Assembly (NCBI GenBank): GCA_002914805.1 | Contig: JXTB01000039.1 | Location: 1 to 64,000 of the forward strand | Length of the DNA: 64,000 nucleotides | DNA from: Parasponia andersonii | Lineage: Eukaryota > Streptophyta > Magnoliopsida > Rosales > Cannabaceae | Reading direction: 5' to 3' | Shown here: in pieces, positions 47,562 through 58,346 of the stretch | How the letters are laid out: every line of letters starts with the position of its first letter | Numbering within the stretch: the stretch's first letter is position 1 | The notes under the pieces: model-generated | Databases searched by the model: none | What the model saw: only the letters and a program-made list of their open reading frames with translations | What the model was told of the DNA's origin: nothing | Position numbers and translations under genes: made by a program

Positions 47562-50500
47562 ATGATGGCCTCGAATCAAGATCAGGAATTGCACCCCGTC
47601 GAGGACTCAGAGTTGGATTCGCTGAGGAGATAACTCTGCCTCCCCAGCAGAGTCACACTACAAAGGGTCAAGAGCCCTGCGGATTGGTATCTACGTCCCT
47701 CTGCCCCTGAAGGCTCTATTATTTTGGGAAGAAAACATCTGGAATAGCTGCGATTCCCTCTTCCTCCTCTGATCCACCAGTTCTTTGCTTTGATGGGGAT
47801 CCACCCGATGCAATTAAATGCAAACGGGGTCATGATTCTGATGGGGCTCTCCACCATGTCAGTTCTTTATAACCTGCATATCGACCTCGAAGTGGTCTTT
47901 TATGCTTACAAACTCACCTTCATCCCCAAAAAGAGTTCCTACCCTACCTTTTACCTTCAACCGCTCCCGGGACATCACATTTTCTAGAGCTTGCCGAGGT
48001 CGGACAAGCAATGGGACTCCTATTCTAGGCTATACGCTGTTGGAGGGGCGTGGTGCTCCCCTTGGGTGAATGGAGAGCACTTCCAAATTCCCTCGGTTTT
48101 CCTGCAGAGTAAGTGCTAGGTCGTGATTTTCGGGTCTGCGTCCTCCTCGTCTGTTATTGTTCACGTTATTTTCTCTTGTGCAGCCTCTGCAGAAGAAAAC
48201 AGGTTTGAGCCGCATTTTTCAGTGGGACGGATCAAAGGCCTGGAAGGGATCGTCATCTTCGGATCTCCTGGGAACTGCCGACACATTCAGGCTGCCCTCA
48301 ATCCCCAGGTGATGAATATGATGCCCATAATGGTCTCATACCTTCCCTTCCCTCTGGATACCTGGGTTATCACGAAGCACCTGCAGCGTTGACTTGATGC
48401 CTCGACGAGCACGATCGCATCGCCATGGTGGGTCGTCAGGTTACGGCTTCAAGCCAGTTAGCGGGTTTCAACGACCTGGTGGCGCCGACTAGCCACGAGC
48501 TCGAAAAAGTCGTGAGGTTCGTGGCCGAAGAGTGCTTCAGGCTCTGTAGCGAGGAAGTCGCTGCCCCTACGAGGGTTAGAGGTGGGTTCATTTCTGCATC
48601 CTTGAGCTTCGTCGATAGGGTTATGGCCGTGATCTAACCATGTTGCTCGTTCTTTACAGGTTCTGAGACGGGCCCCTCAGTAGACCCCTCCCCCGTCAAG
48701 GGGGGTACCGCTGGACATAAGGCTCGCCCCAAGGCAACCGCTGGTCATCATCTCGTGGTGTCTTCAGAGGATGAAGTGCCCGTGGTCCCCCGCTCCGATG
48801 CAAGCGGACCTCCGTCTGGGGAAATGTCAGCCACACGGGCCGTATATGGCAAGGAGATGCCCCTGAGTCTGCCCGGGGGATCTGCTACACCAACCTCTTC
48901 CACCCCCGACTCTGGTTCGAAAACGAGCGCGAGGTCGGGTGCTGCTTGCCTCAGTGGGGGGGCTCTAAGGTTGAAATCTCGGCTGTCTTCCCCTCCTCCG
49001 GTCCCAATAAAGCGACGCCACGAGGTCGGCTCATCTAAAGAAGAAGAAGACCTGGCGGAGAAGAGGGGCAGGGTTGCCTTCTCATCTGACAGTGATGACG
49101 ACGGGGCCACGTTGACCCCTCTGAGGAGAAGAAGGTCCGTGCACAGCGGCCTATCGGGAGGGGATGCACCGCCTCCTGCCGTCGCTGACGTCGCTCTCGG
49201 CAGCGCCTAGCTTTCCTCTGTCCCTGCCACTGCTACTTCAGGGGCATGCCCAGTCGAGGGAGAGGATGCTGTCGAGTTCAACAGGGTGGAGTTGCATTCT
49301 GAAGATGTGAACAATGCCCAAAGAGAGGGTCCAGCTGCAGAACCCGAGCTGGAGGTACTCTCCTTGGAAAGCGTCGAGCTCGTCACCAGCTGTACCTTTG
49401 CGCAGGTTTGGCTCATCTGGTTGTTTCCATACTTCTCAGCATCCTTGCTAGACGCTGACTTTTTTTTTATTTATCTTGTAGCTAGCTGCTATCCGGTCTT
49501 TCTATTCCTCTCGTGTCAGGACCCTAACCGAGGAGTTGAACTCTCGCTCTGCACTGGCCGAACGCAGCGAGGCTGCCCTTGCCGAGTTGAGGACTGACTT
49601 CGACTTATATCGGAGCCTCAATGAGGCTAGGGTCAGTAGCACGATGGCTCACACCCAGAGTGTCGAGAGGGTCAGGTGCGAGGCGCTAGCTGTGAGACTG
49701 GCCAAAGCGGAGGCCGATAGGCTTGCTCAATCTGAAACTGTCAGACTGGCCCAAAACGAGCTCAAGGTCAAGGAGCAAGAGCTGCAGAGCGCTGGGGCGG
49801 AGATGGGGCTGGCCTACCTCGCTCGCGATAGGGCCGTTGATGATGCTAAAGAGGCGAGAAAAGCTGAAGCCATAGCCAAACTGGAGGCCCATTCTCTGCA
49901 ATGCAGACTCGACCGGTCGAACGAGGTAAGCCGACATCTTTACTTGGACCACGTAAAATTGATGGGGGCTCAAGTAGAGTTGTCTCGCAAGCACGGCGAA
50001 GACCTTGCTGACATTAACGCCCTTTTAGTCGACTTGTCGTAGCGGCAGGCGGAGTTGAGGCTGACGGCACTGAGGGATAGACTAGCGAACACAGAAAAAC
50101 TAAAAACGAGGTATCAGAGGTAGGTGGATGTCCTTTCTATGAAAAGTTACAGGTCTGGCTGAGAGAACAGGGAATTCGAAGGCCACGTGGAGGTGGTAAT
50201 GCCATACCAGTTTGACGAGCAGAAAGGCATCGAGAGAGACCACTAATCCATCAAGTACTACATACAGCAGCTTGGGGATGGGATCAACATCGTGTACCCC
50301 ACTGACGTGCTGAAGATGCTTGCTGCGAAAAAGTACAGGCCCTCTACATCCGCCTCTGTTGCCAAAGAGCTTATCCCCGTTTCCAGTCTGCCAGATCAAA
50401 CTTCAGAAGTCCCTGACGGTCAGCCTGGTCTTGGGGCTTTAATTGGTGAGGAGTCTGGTGCTGTTTTTTTATCCAGTAATGACTCTGACCCTGGTACACC

Positions 50501-51055
50501 ACCCCCCAATAGGGCTGGTCCAAGTGCCGGAATTGGCTGCGCTCCCCTGGCCAGAGGTAATTAGAGTCCCTAATTTTGTATATTTGTAAAGTTGACCCTC
50601 GTTGTAACCGTCTGTATAAATAATAAGAATAGTGCAATTCTCCTAAGTTTATTCTCTTTTTCTTTATTGACTGCGTCCGGGGTAAAGTTGACTCTTGTTG
50701 TAATTTTCTGGAATCGGTCGTACATAATTTCGAGTTATTAGTAAGTTCTCCTCGAGCTATGATCAGCAAGATTAGTTCCGGAGATAGGGATGTTAGCTCT
50801 GGCCCATCCGGTTCTAAGGAGATATAACTTCTGTTATGACTTGTCTTGGCAGAGTTCAACCCGGGTGTGTGGCTGGACTTCTCCGACCCCAAATGGGACC
50901 GCGCTTGGAATCAGCTCCAGGGGCTGGTTAATCACTATCTAGATCCGTCGCTGCAGAGGAAAAGGCCTGGGCTCGGCTCTCATCGGGAGCAGACTGGGCG
51001 TTACCACTCTAACGTGTCTCTGGGAGTCTGCCTAAGACTTATTTCTTGTAGATAG
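47562..51055 (+). pseudogene. Antisense multi-exon gene of copy B (nuclear, coiled-coil-like product), decayed
   Basis: It lies opposite to gag-pol. Proposed exons: 47562-48108, 48184-48581, 48660-49405, 49482-50556 and 50853-51055. Introns have good borders (gtaagt...ttgtgcag, gtgggt...ctttacag, gtttgg...atcttgtag, gtaatt...cttggcag) and the reading phase is kept across the last three. Text in order: IHPMQLNANGVMILMGLS, GRIKGLEGIVIFGSPG, a Ser/Pro-rich acidic region with a basic patch PVPIKRRHE, then a long coiled-coil-like exon (SEAALAELRTDFDLYRSL, LAKAEADRLAQSETVRLAQN), and ending EFNPGVWLDFSDPKWDRAW. Stops near 47631, 47750 and 50040, plus a roughly 20-bp loss near 48400 relative to copy A, inactivate this copy. 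Function is unknown; extra antisense ORFs are established for some Tat elements. Confidence 0.72.
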
Positions 51056-51161
51056 AACTTTTGGGTGCACGTCCCCGTCGATCGTTCCCTTTGTATTTTT
51101 TGGAAATAATAAATAGGGCCTGATTTTAACTTCTGTCTTAGTGCCTGGTGTGTGCATAATA

Positions 51162-51360
51162 AAATGTTGTTTGGGGAGGGTCTGCTTCCAACGGGTAGAC
51201 CCTGACCCCTTTAACCTTTCCTTTGCATGCGGCTAAAAACTTTGTCTGAATGGGGTCTACTTCCAATGGGTAGACCCTAACCTCTCTAACCTTTGCTTTG
51301 CGTGCCGCTAAAATGTTGTCTGGGAGGGTCTGCTTCCAATGGGTAGATCCTGACCCGCGC
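51162..51360. repeat. Tandem repeat, about 74-bp unit, three copies (copy B)
   Basis: The word tct(g/a)cttccaa(c/t)gggtaga recurs at 51181, 51256 and 51329. It is followed each time by ccctgac/ccctaac and ctttaacctttcc-like text. It lies just after the antisense gene's end. Confidence 0.8.
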
Positions 51361-51382
51361 TTTCCTTTTGGGGCAGGTCACA

Positions 51383-52195
51383 AATTTTCACTGCGCGACT
51401 CTTCCTTCTTTGTACATTTCCTCGGGCCATCGGCAAGAATTTTATTGCACGATGTGATCCCCATAGTACGATCATTTTCGAGGTCTACTGGTAGGTTCTT
51501 GGTTGCGCAGCTCTTTCCTCTTCGTACGTTTTCTTGAACCATCGGCAAGAATTTTATTGAACGATGTGGTTCCCATAGTACGATCGTTTTTGAGATCTGC
51601 TTGCAAGTTTTTGGTTGCGCAGCTCTTTCCTCTTCGTACATTTTCTCGGGTCATCGACAAGTGATGTGATCCCCATAGTACGATCGTTCTTGAGGTCTGC
51701 TGGCAAGTTTTTAGTTGCGCAGCTCTTTCTTCTTTGTACGTTTTCTTGGGTCGTCGACAAGCGACGTGATCCCCATAGTACAATCATTTTCGAGGTATGC
51801 TGGCAAGTTTTTGGTTGCGCAGCTCTTTCCTCTTNCATTTCCTCGGGCCATCGGCAAGGACTTTATTGCGCGATGTGATCCCCATAGTACGATCGTTTTC
51901 AAGGTCTACTGGTAGGTTCTTGGTTGCGCAGCTCTTTCCTCTTCGTACGTTTTCTTGGGTCATCGACAAGCGACGTGATCCCCATAGTACGATCGTTTTC
52001 GAGGTCTGCTGGCAAGTTTTTGGTCGTGCAGCTCTTTCCTCTTCATAAGTTTTCTTAGGTCATCGACAAGCGACGTGATCCCCATAGTACGATCGTTCTT
52101 GAGGTCTGCAGGCAAGTTTTTGGTTGCGCAGCTCTTTCCTCTTCGTACGTTTCTTGGGTCGTCAACATGCGACGTGATCCCCATAGTACGATACT
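51383..52195. repeat. Tandem array, 100/112-bp units, about eight copies (copy B)
   Basis: The core ggttgcgcagctctttcc begins at 51501, 51613, 51713, 51813, 51922, 52022 and 52122, with a diverged copy near 51389. Spacing is 112, 112, 100, 100, 109, 100 and 100. Longer units contain an extra aattttattg stretch before cgatgtgatcccc. The short overlapping ORFs on both strands here are by-products of the repeat. The N at 51835 falls inside the array. Confidence 0.92.
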
Positions 52196-52202
52196 TGATT
52201 GC

Positions 52203-52540
52203 GTGAATAGTGCGTGGGGTCTGCCACTGTGGGTAGACCCCTTTTCCATAGCAATCCAAAAGATAAATCCATGCGGCAAAAAGGGAACTTGACCTGTTTT
52301 AGATTTAAACTCTTCGATAATATAGGCATTCACATGGGTCTTACATTCTATGAATGTGTCTCACACGTGAATAGTGCGTGGGATCTATCACTGTGAGCAG
52401 ACCCCTTTTCCATAGCAGTCCAAAAGATAAATCCATGCGGCAAAAAAGGGAACTTAACCTATTTTGGATTTAAGCTTTTCCATAATATAAGTATTCACGT
52501 GGGTCTTACATCACATGCACGTGTTCTCACACGTGATACT
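52203..52540. repeat. Direct duplication, about 164-bp unit, two copies (copy B)
   Basis: The units start gtgaatagtgcgtggg at 52203 and 52367 and share agaccccttttccatagca and ataaatccatgcggcaaaa. The second unit overlaps the end of pol (stop at 52527-52529). Confidence 0.88.
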
Positions 52541-53712
52541 TTTTTAAGTGCTGAGCATTCCATATGTTCGGCAAGTTTTTTCCGGTCTTGAGTTCCTTCA
52601 GGATATACGCACCATTGTCAAGTGCTTTGATCACCTCATAGGGTTCAATCCAATTGGAGTCCAGTTTCGAGGAATTGCCTGTTCTGACTTTCAAGACCCA
52701 ATCCCCAACGTTGAATCGTCGAGCACTAACCTTCTTTGTGTAGTAGGACCTAGCCTACTGGTGGTATGAAGCTAGGTGGACCAGGGCCATGTTTCTCGCT
52801 TCTTCCAGGAGGTCTGTGTTGTGGCTTAGCTGCCGTTCGTTTAAGGGGGCATTTCTTACCACTTGGAGCGAAGGGCCGGGAGACTGACCTCGATCGGGAT
52901 CACAGTCTCTGATCCGTAGACCATGGCGAATGGCGTTCTTCCAGTCGACCTCCGCTCCGTGGTTCGATGGGCCCACACAACAGCCGGTAGCTCTTCTAAC
53001 CACCTGCCTTTAGCCTCCTGCAAGTTCTTTTTGATATTGCTGAATATGGCTTTGTTCGTTGCCTCTGCTTGGCCGTTCCTCTGAGGGTAGTTCACGGAAG
53101 AGAAACTGAGCCTTATATCATACAGCTCACACAACTCCTTGAGCTTAGCATTTTGGAACTGTATGCCATGATCGGCGTGTATCTCTTTCGGAATCACGTA
53201 TCGACAGATTATATTTTTCCAAATGAAGTTAATTGTGTCTGCTTTATTTACGGTCGTGTAGGCTTCAGCCTCTACCCATTTGGTGAAATAATCTGTGGCT
53301 AGTAGGACGTACCTTCTTCCCCTTGGACTTCTGGGGAGCTCTCCGATGATGTCCAAACCCCACTTGACGAATGGCCAGGGCGTTATGTTCGAATGGAGAT
53401 CCTCCACGGGTTGGCGTTTCATGGGGGCGAACCTCTGGAACTTATCACATTTTTTGATGAACTGGGCTGTCTCTGTCATCATGTATGGCCAGAAGTATCC
53501 GGCTGTCAGAGTCTTGTGGGCGAGGCTACGTCTGCCAGAGTGGTTGCCGCATACTCTCTTGTGGATTTCTTCCATCAGTTTCTACACTTCGACGGGACCT
53601 ACACACTGCAGCATCGGCCCCATTGTCGATCTTCTATATAGTTGTTCCCCTACCATCGAGTATCTCGCAGGTTCCCCAATGCCAAATACTGGGTGATGGG
53701 TTTCATCCATCC
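52527..53712 (-). pseudogene. Copy B integrase, full-length domain layout
   Basis: From the deletion join near 53712 the frame reads the zinc-binding part (HKTLTAGYFWPYMMTETAQF, then CDKFQR, in which the last zinc cysteine is Phe). The core has the three catalytic acids in WGLDIIGELP, IHADHGIQFQ and NGQAEATNK. The C-terminal part (FNVGDWVLKVRTGNSSKLDS, then a stop after KKYHV at 52527) follows a stop and frameshift near 52855. The open core spans 52856-53575. It is better preserved than copy A, but not intact. Confidence 0.9.
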
Positions 53713-55025
53713 TGAGTCTCTTCTTCGTTGACCAGAGCGAGGACTAGTTTCTCTACCATACTATATCGCGTCTCAGAGTTCAGGAGCATGTGGCTTGTAT
53801 AAAACACCAGCTTCTGCTTGCTGTCTTCCTCGACGAATAGTACGACGCTAATCGCTACTTCGGACACTACTAAATAAGCGTACAGGTGCTCCCCCTCTGC
53901 CGGGGAAGCCAGGATGGGTGGGTGACTTAGGTACAGCTTGAGGTCTGTCAGTGCCTTGTCCTGTTCCTCCCCCCAAGCAATAGTGGAGCTTCTCTTTATG
54001 CACTGGAAAAAAGGCTTGCATCGGTCAGACATCTTGGAGATAAACTGGCTGAGGGCGGCTATCTTCCTGGCTAGGCGCTGGACTTCCCGAATAGTCGAGG
54101 GTCTTTACACGTTTGCGATAGAGGACAACTGGGTAGGGTTGGCCTCGATACCCCTTCTGCTTACGATGTGCCCCAGGAACTGGCCAAAGGATACCCCGAA
54201 CGCACATTTTTTGGGGTTCAGGTGCATCCGATATTGCCTCAGAATCTGGAAACACTCGTCCAAATGTCCCAGATGACACGAAGCTTCTCTGCTTTTTATG
54301 ACCATATCATCGATATAGACTTCCATAGTTTTCCCTAGCTGTGCAGCAAATATTTTGTTCATGAGCCTCTAGTAGGTCGCCCCTGCATTCTTCAAACCGA
54401 ACGGCATGCATCTGTAACAGTACAGGCCTCGCTCTGTGATAAATGCCGTGTGGATCTGGTCTTCCTCGTATAGGGGGATCTGGTTGTATCCCGAGTAGGC
54501 ATCCAAAAAACTCATTCTATCGAATCCTGCCGTTGCGTCTACCATCTGGTCGATCTTTGGCAGGGGGAAGCTATCCTTCGGGCAAGCCTTGTTCAAGTTG
54601 GTGAAGTCTATACAAGTTCAGTCGTCGCCGTTCTTCTTCTTCACTACCACCGGGATGGAGATCCAGGACGGGTATACGCATTCCATAATTAGGCCATTTT
54701 CCAACAGCATCTCTACCTCCTTGTTGATCGCCCTATTTTTCCTTGGTGCGAACCTTCGGGACCTCTGCCTAACCGAAGAGAAATTTGGATTTATGTTCAA
54801 CTAGTGACAGGTATGCACGGGGTCAATCCTGGGCATGTTGATGTGGGACCAAGCGAAGACGTCTTGGTTCCGCCTCAGGAATCCCAACAGCTCGTTCTTT
54901 TCCTCTTCGGGCAACAGGGCCCCGACTAATATTGCCTTTGTCGACTCTGCCTCTTTCAAAGGTACCACCACCAGCTCTTCAATCGTAGACTCTAGTCCAT
55001 CAGACTCCTCCTCGATCTGTTTCAT
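53713..55025 (-). pseudogene. Copy B reverse transcriptase and partial RNase H
   Basis: Motifs in order on the minus strand: NRAINKEVEMLLENGLIMEC, IPVVVKKKNGDD, SFPLPKIDQMVDATAGFDRM, FLDAYSGYNQIPLYEEDQI, MPFGLKNAGATY, YIDDMVIKSREA, FLGHIVSRRGIEANPTQ, then RNase H text to RYSMVEKLVLALVNEE. At 53712 it joins the start of integrase directly. Relative to copy A about 0.7 kb is missing, including the second RNase H. Stops occur at about 54801 (after HTCH), 54616, 54369 and 54103. Confidence 0.9.
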
Positions 55026-55052
55026 GTATGCTGGCAGGCAGTCCTTTGATTG

Positions 55053-56018
55053 TTATTCGTCCCCCATCGGGGCATTCGTACTCACACCGGGTCCCTTCAG
55101 GGCTGCTAAAAAACAATTCCTCGCGGAGGCCTGGTCTCTTTTGATGTCTATCGTATAGATACCGTCCTTTGATTGACATCTTAAGACCTGGTGGAGGGTG
55201 GAAGTAACTCCATGCATGGCGTGGATCCATCCTTTCCCCATGATGACATTGAAGGAGGACGGGCAGTCGATAATGACGAAGTCCACGTCCAAACATCTCT
55301 TCGCCCCATAGACCTTCAAGGTCACAATGCCCAAAGGGCTGACCTTGGTACTATCAAAAGCGAACAGCAGCTGATAGGTCGGTCTGAGCGTGTTCCGATT
55401 CAGGCCAATGTTCTCGAACGTGCTGAGGAACAAGATATCGACACTGCTTCCTCCGTCGATCAGGACCCTTCTGACCAATGCGGAGTCAATCTGTAACTTA
55501 ATCACCAGGGGGTCGTCGTGTGACAGGCACACCGTGGTCAAATCTTGCTGGGTGAAGGCGATGGGGGCGGTGGAGGCGCAGCTTTCACCCACCCTCAAAT
55601 GGTTAATGGCATGCCCCATCCCCCTCAGGCGCTTCACCCTCTCCTCGATTTTTCTTAGGCACTTTTCCTTCTCTTCCTGACCCTGGTTTTGCTCAGGTCT
55701 ACCCACGATGGTCGGCACTATCCTCAGGGCCTGGTCTCCTGAACCAGAGGCTTGGGTCTGCTTGCCCTTTTCGAGCCTTGTGGCGTCTTCCCGCGACTGG
55801 ATTCCGCTAGTCTTTACGTACTGATTCAATTTGCCGGCATGAATCGCCACCATGACCTGCGCGTAGAGGTTGCGGCAGTTGATGGTATAATGTCCGTGAT
55901 CTTTGTGAAATTGGCAGTACCTATTCCTATTTTTCATGTGCTCAGGAACGCCAGATTTGGGCGGGTCTTTGAAAATGCCCCTGTCCTTGTTTTGGAGGTA
56001 GATAACATCGATCAGCAT
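55053..56018 (-). pseudogene. Copy B gag end and protease, one 321-codon open frame
   Basis: It contains a zinc knuckle YCQFHKDHGHYTINC, a basic linker (EKEKCLRKIEERVKRLRGMG) and the protease with LIDGGSSVDILF and VIMGKGWIHAMHG. It is one of the longest intact frames of the element. The same protein segment in copy A has stops. Confidence 0.88.
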
Positions 56019-57280
56019 GTTGAGCTCGTACTTCGGCAGTGGGTCACGGGATACCTTCCTCCTCTTGCCGCCTTCTTGACCGCCCTGGGTGGGGGCTTCC
56101 TGTTTCAGAATCGGCCCTCAGTCTGGCACGGGCCTCTTTACCCCTTGCAGGGCTGGGGCTTATGCCGGCACTGTTGTTATCGCGGCGGATGCCTTAGGTG
56201 TTTTCTGGCGACTTTCCAATACCCTGAATACCCCTTCCGATTTGGTCTGGACGTCTGCCATATCGTACATAAGGTTCAAGAGTAGGTGGTGTGACAGCAT
56301 CGATCCTAGCTGCAGGCCCCTAACGAATGAGCTCGCGGCTTGGACCAAATTGGTGTTGTGCACTAGGGACATCACCTCCAGGAAACGAATCAGGTATTCT
56401 TTCGAAGACTCGTTGATGGTTTGTTCCAGCCGGTCTAGGTCTCGCATGGTTTTCTACTGCCTCTGGACACCCGCATACTGCTTCAAGAAAAGTTTGCAGA
56501 AATCTTCGAACCAGTTTATGGATTTCTCTGGGAGCTGTCTAAACCATAATAAGGCCGGTCCCGCCAGATTTGTGGAGAAGACCGTGCAGGTTACAGCTTC
56601 GTCCCTGGTTTCCAAAGCCATCTTCTAATGAAAATGATATATGTGATCGAGAGGGTCAGTTTTCCCCTCGAACGGCCTGAAGGTTGGAGTAGTGAAGTCT
56701 CTCAGCTTGGGCTCCATCTGGATCCAATCGGCGAAGGCCGTTCGGCCAATCCCTCGCACAGTTTACTCTTCCAGGTCATCGGGGGTCTGGCTGTGATGGG
56801 CCCCAAGCCTCTTACTCAGCTCTGCCATCATTTCTTGCTTCCAGTTGGGAAGCACACCTTCAACGCTTTCTTGGTATCTTCTGGCTACTGCCGCTTTGGC
56901 TTGGAACGGCCTTGTCTGGCTTTGTTGCTCTCCCTGCATTCGTGATCGAGATGGGGCGGGCATTTCCCTCGGCGGTTGGCCCTCGGTCTCTTGTTGGACT
57001 TTTGCATCAAAATCTTCCCTTCGCTCGCTCCTGGCTTCGCTTGCCAGCAGCCCCTTGAGGCGGGCGTTATCCCTGCGCACCTCGGCGACTTCATCTTTTA
57101 AGCCCATGATGGCCTTGTGGGCAATCTCTGCTTTCTGGCTTGCTTCTGCCAGTGCGGCGAGCATCTGGTCCAGCTTTTGCTCCAGTCCAGGCTGTGCTCC
57201 CTGGGAGCTTCCTTCGGCGTCGGGTGGATTCCATCAGCGTCAGGACATGTGCTTCTGGTTGTCATTCTTGAAGGTGCCAT
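56019..57280 (-). pseudogene. Copy B gag
   Basis: It starts MAPSRMTTRST at 57280 and shifts frame after about 17 codons. It continues in another frame with LAEASQKAEIAHKAIMGLKD, VLPNWKQEMMAELSKRLGAH, DPLDHIYHF and RFLEVMSLVHNTNLVQAASS. It has a stop after DDLEE (56763-56765) and others. The arrangement is the same as in copy A. Confidence 0.85.
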
Positions 57281-57362
57281 CTTCCAACGCTATATGGCTT
57301 CTTATTCAGGGAGAGTGCGATCGTGAGACTCTGACTCTTCCTCTCACACTCAAAGAAAAAAT

Positions 57363-57386
57363 GGTTTCCCACAGATGGCGCCAAAC
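57363..57386 (-). other. Copy B primer binding site
   Basis: On the minus strand gtttggcgccatctgtggg follows the LTR end gctccaaca directly. Confidence 0.8.
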
Positions 57387-58181
57387 TGTTGGAGCGATTT
57401 TCACCAAATGTCCATGTGTCTCTGAACTGCCGGTGTTGTATCCTCCAACTATCCACGTGTCCTTGCTATCCCAAAGAGCTTTTGACTTCAGGCAAGATCG
57501 GAGAGGCGGGGGTGGCCACCTGCAAAAACTCTCCGATACTTAAGTCAGATATTTACCCCTGAGATTGAATAGCAAAGATTTAATTTTTCTCTGTATGAGT
57601 ATGTCTTTTCTCTTGCTTATGAACTTTTAAATGTTTCTTTTTGTATGCGTACATGCCTCTCTCTTGGGGACGCATAGCTCATATATATATAGTCCTGAAA
57701 TGGTGAACCTCCTGGTTCTCAATCTTAAGACCGAGTACCTTTTTTCGTCAAGACTTACTCCAGAGGTCACGGGCCGAGATTACCGTAATCCCCCCTACAC
57801 CGCTGTAGCCTAGATTCTGCTGTCCCCTATGGCTCGAGTCTGTCAGAGGCGAGATTTGGACAAATCGTCGTTCTGTCAGGATGGCTTGCCCCCTGCGCAT
57901 ACCTACTCAAGATCGCATTAAATGCTCTGTTTGGGTCTGGAGCTGTGAGTTACTTTCCATTGTGCTCTGGTGGAAGACCCCTAGGGCTTCTGACCCCCAG
58001 CTGTCGAGGTTAGAATCGGACTGAGCCGAGTCCATCCAGGGTCTGGGATGGGCTCGGCCCTAACCTCGAGCGGTGTCTTTAGCTAGTCACTCTCAACACA
58101 TGTCGGATGGTGTGCCTTGTTTGTAAGTTGTTCTGTCACTTAATCGTTCACATGGTGTATGATTTTAGAACGGGTCCCACA
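57387..58181 (-). repeat. Copy B 5' LTR (795 bp)
   Basis: The minus strand starts tgtgggaccc and ends gctccaaca. It aligns with 46395-47224, with one stretch of about 35 bp missing near 58065 and scattered substitutions. Confidence 0.93.
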
Positions 58182-58189
58182 CATATTAT

Positions 58190-58346
58190 AACCCTAGAAA
58201 AAAAAAAAAAAGATCACGTGCCGGATATGTCGGATTTTCATGGTGTTTTAGAAGGAAATAGTTAGAAGGACTAAAGTGTGACAAAAAGTATTAGTATGGG
58301 GACTGAAATGCTACAAAATAAAAAATTGGGACGTCGGGAAAATGTA
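58190..58346 (-). repeat. Right arm of the inverted repeat surrounding copy B
   Basis: It is the reverse-complement partner of 45048-45180 and starts eight bases beyond the copy B LTR. It ends (read inward) attttcccgacgtccc, where the left arm has attttaggctcgattc. Confidence 0.6.

Larger units (their letters stand above)
46395..58181 (-). mobile_element. Tat-lineage Ty3/gypsy retrotransposon, copy B, with antisense gene
   Basis: The flanks are catat at 46390-46394 and catat at 58182-58186, an exact 5-bp target duplication. Read on the minus strand the order is 5' LTR (58181-57387), primer site, gag, protease, RT, a deletion of the RNase H region, integrase, tandem arrays, an antisense gene and the 3' LTR (47224-46395). 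It is 11.8 kb long. A multi-exon gene on the opposite strand (47562-51055) resembles the extra antisense ORFs known from Grande-type Tat elements. Both LTRs are complete but differ at several sites per 100 bp, so the insertion is not recent. Confidence 0.94.

Noticed and set aside
51383..52195. CRISPR-like regular repeat spacing
   Set aside because: The units are contiguous diverged 100-112 bp tandem copies without unique spacers, within a plant retrotransposon.
51378..52333. Many overlapping small ORFs on both strands with repeating peptides
   Set aside because: They are translations of the 100/112-bp tandem array in several frames. There is no independent coding evidence.
54835..57543. Plus-strand ORFs of 100-230 aa inside copy B
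   Set aside because: They lie opposite gag, protease and RT of copy B, which carry the real motifs on the minus strand.
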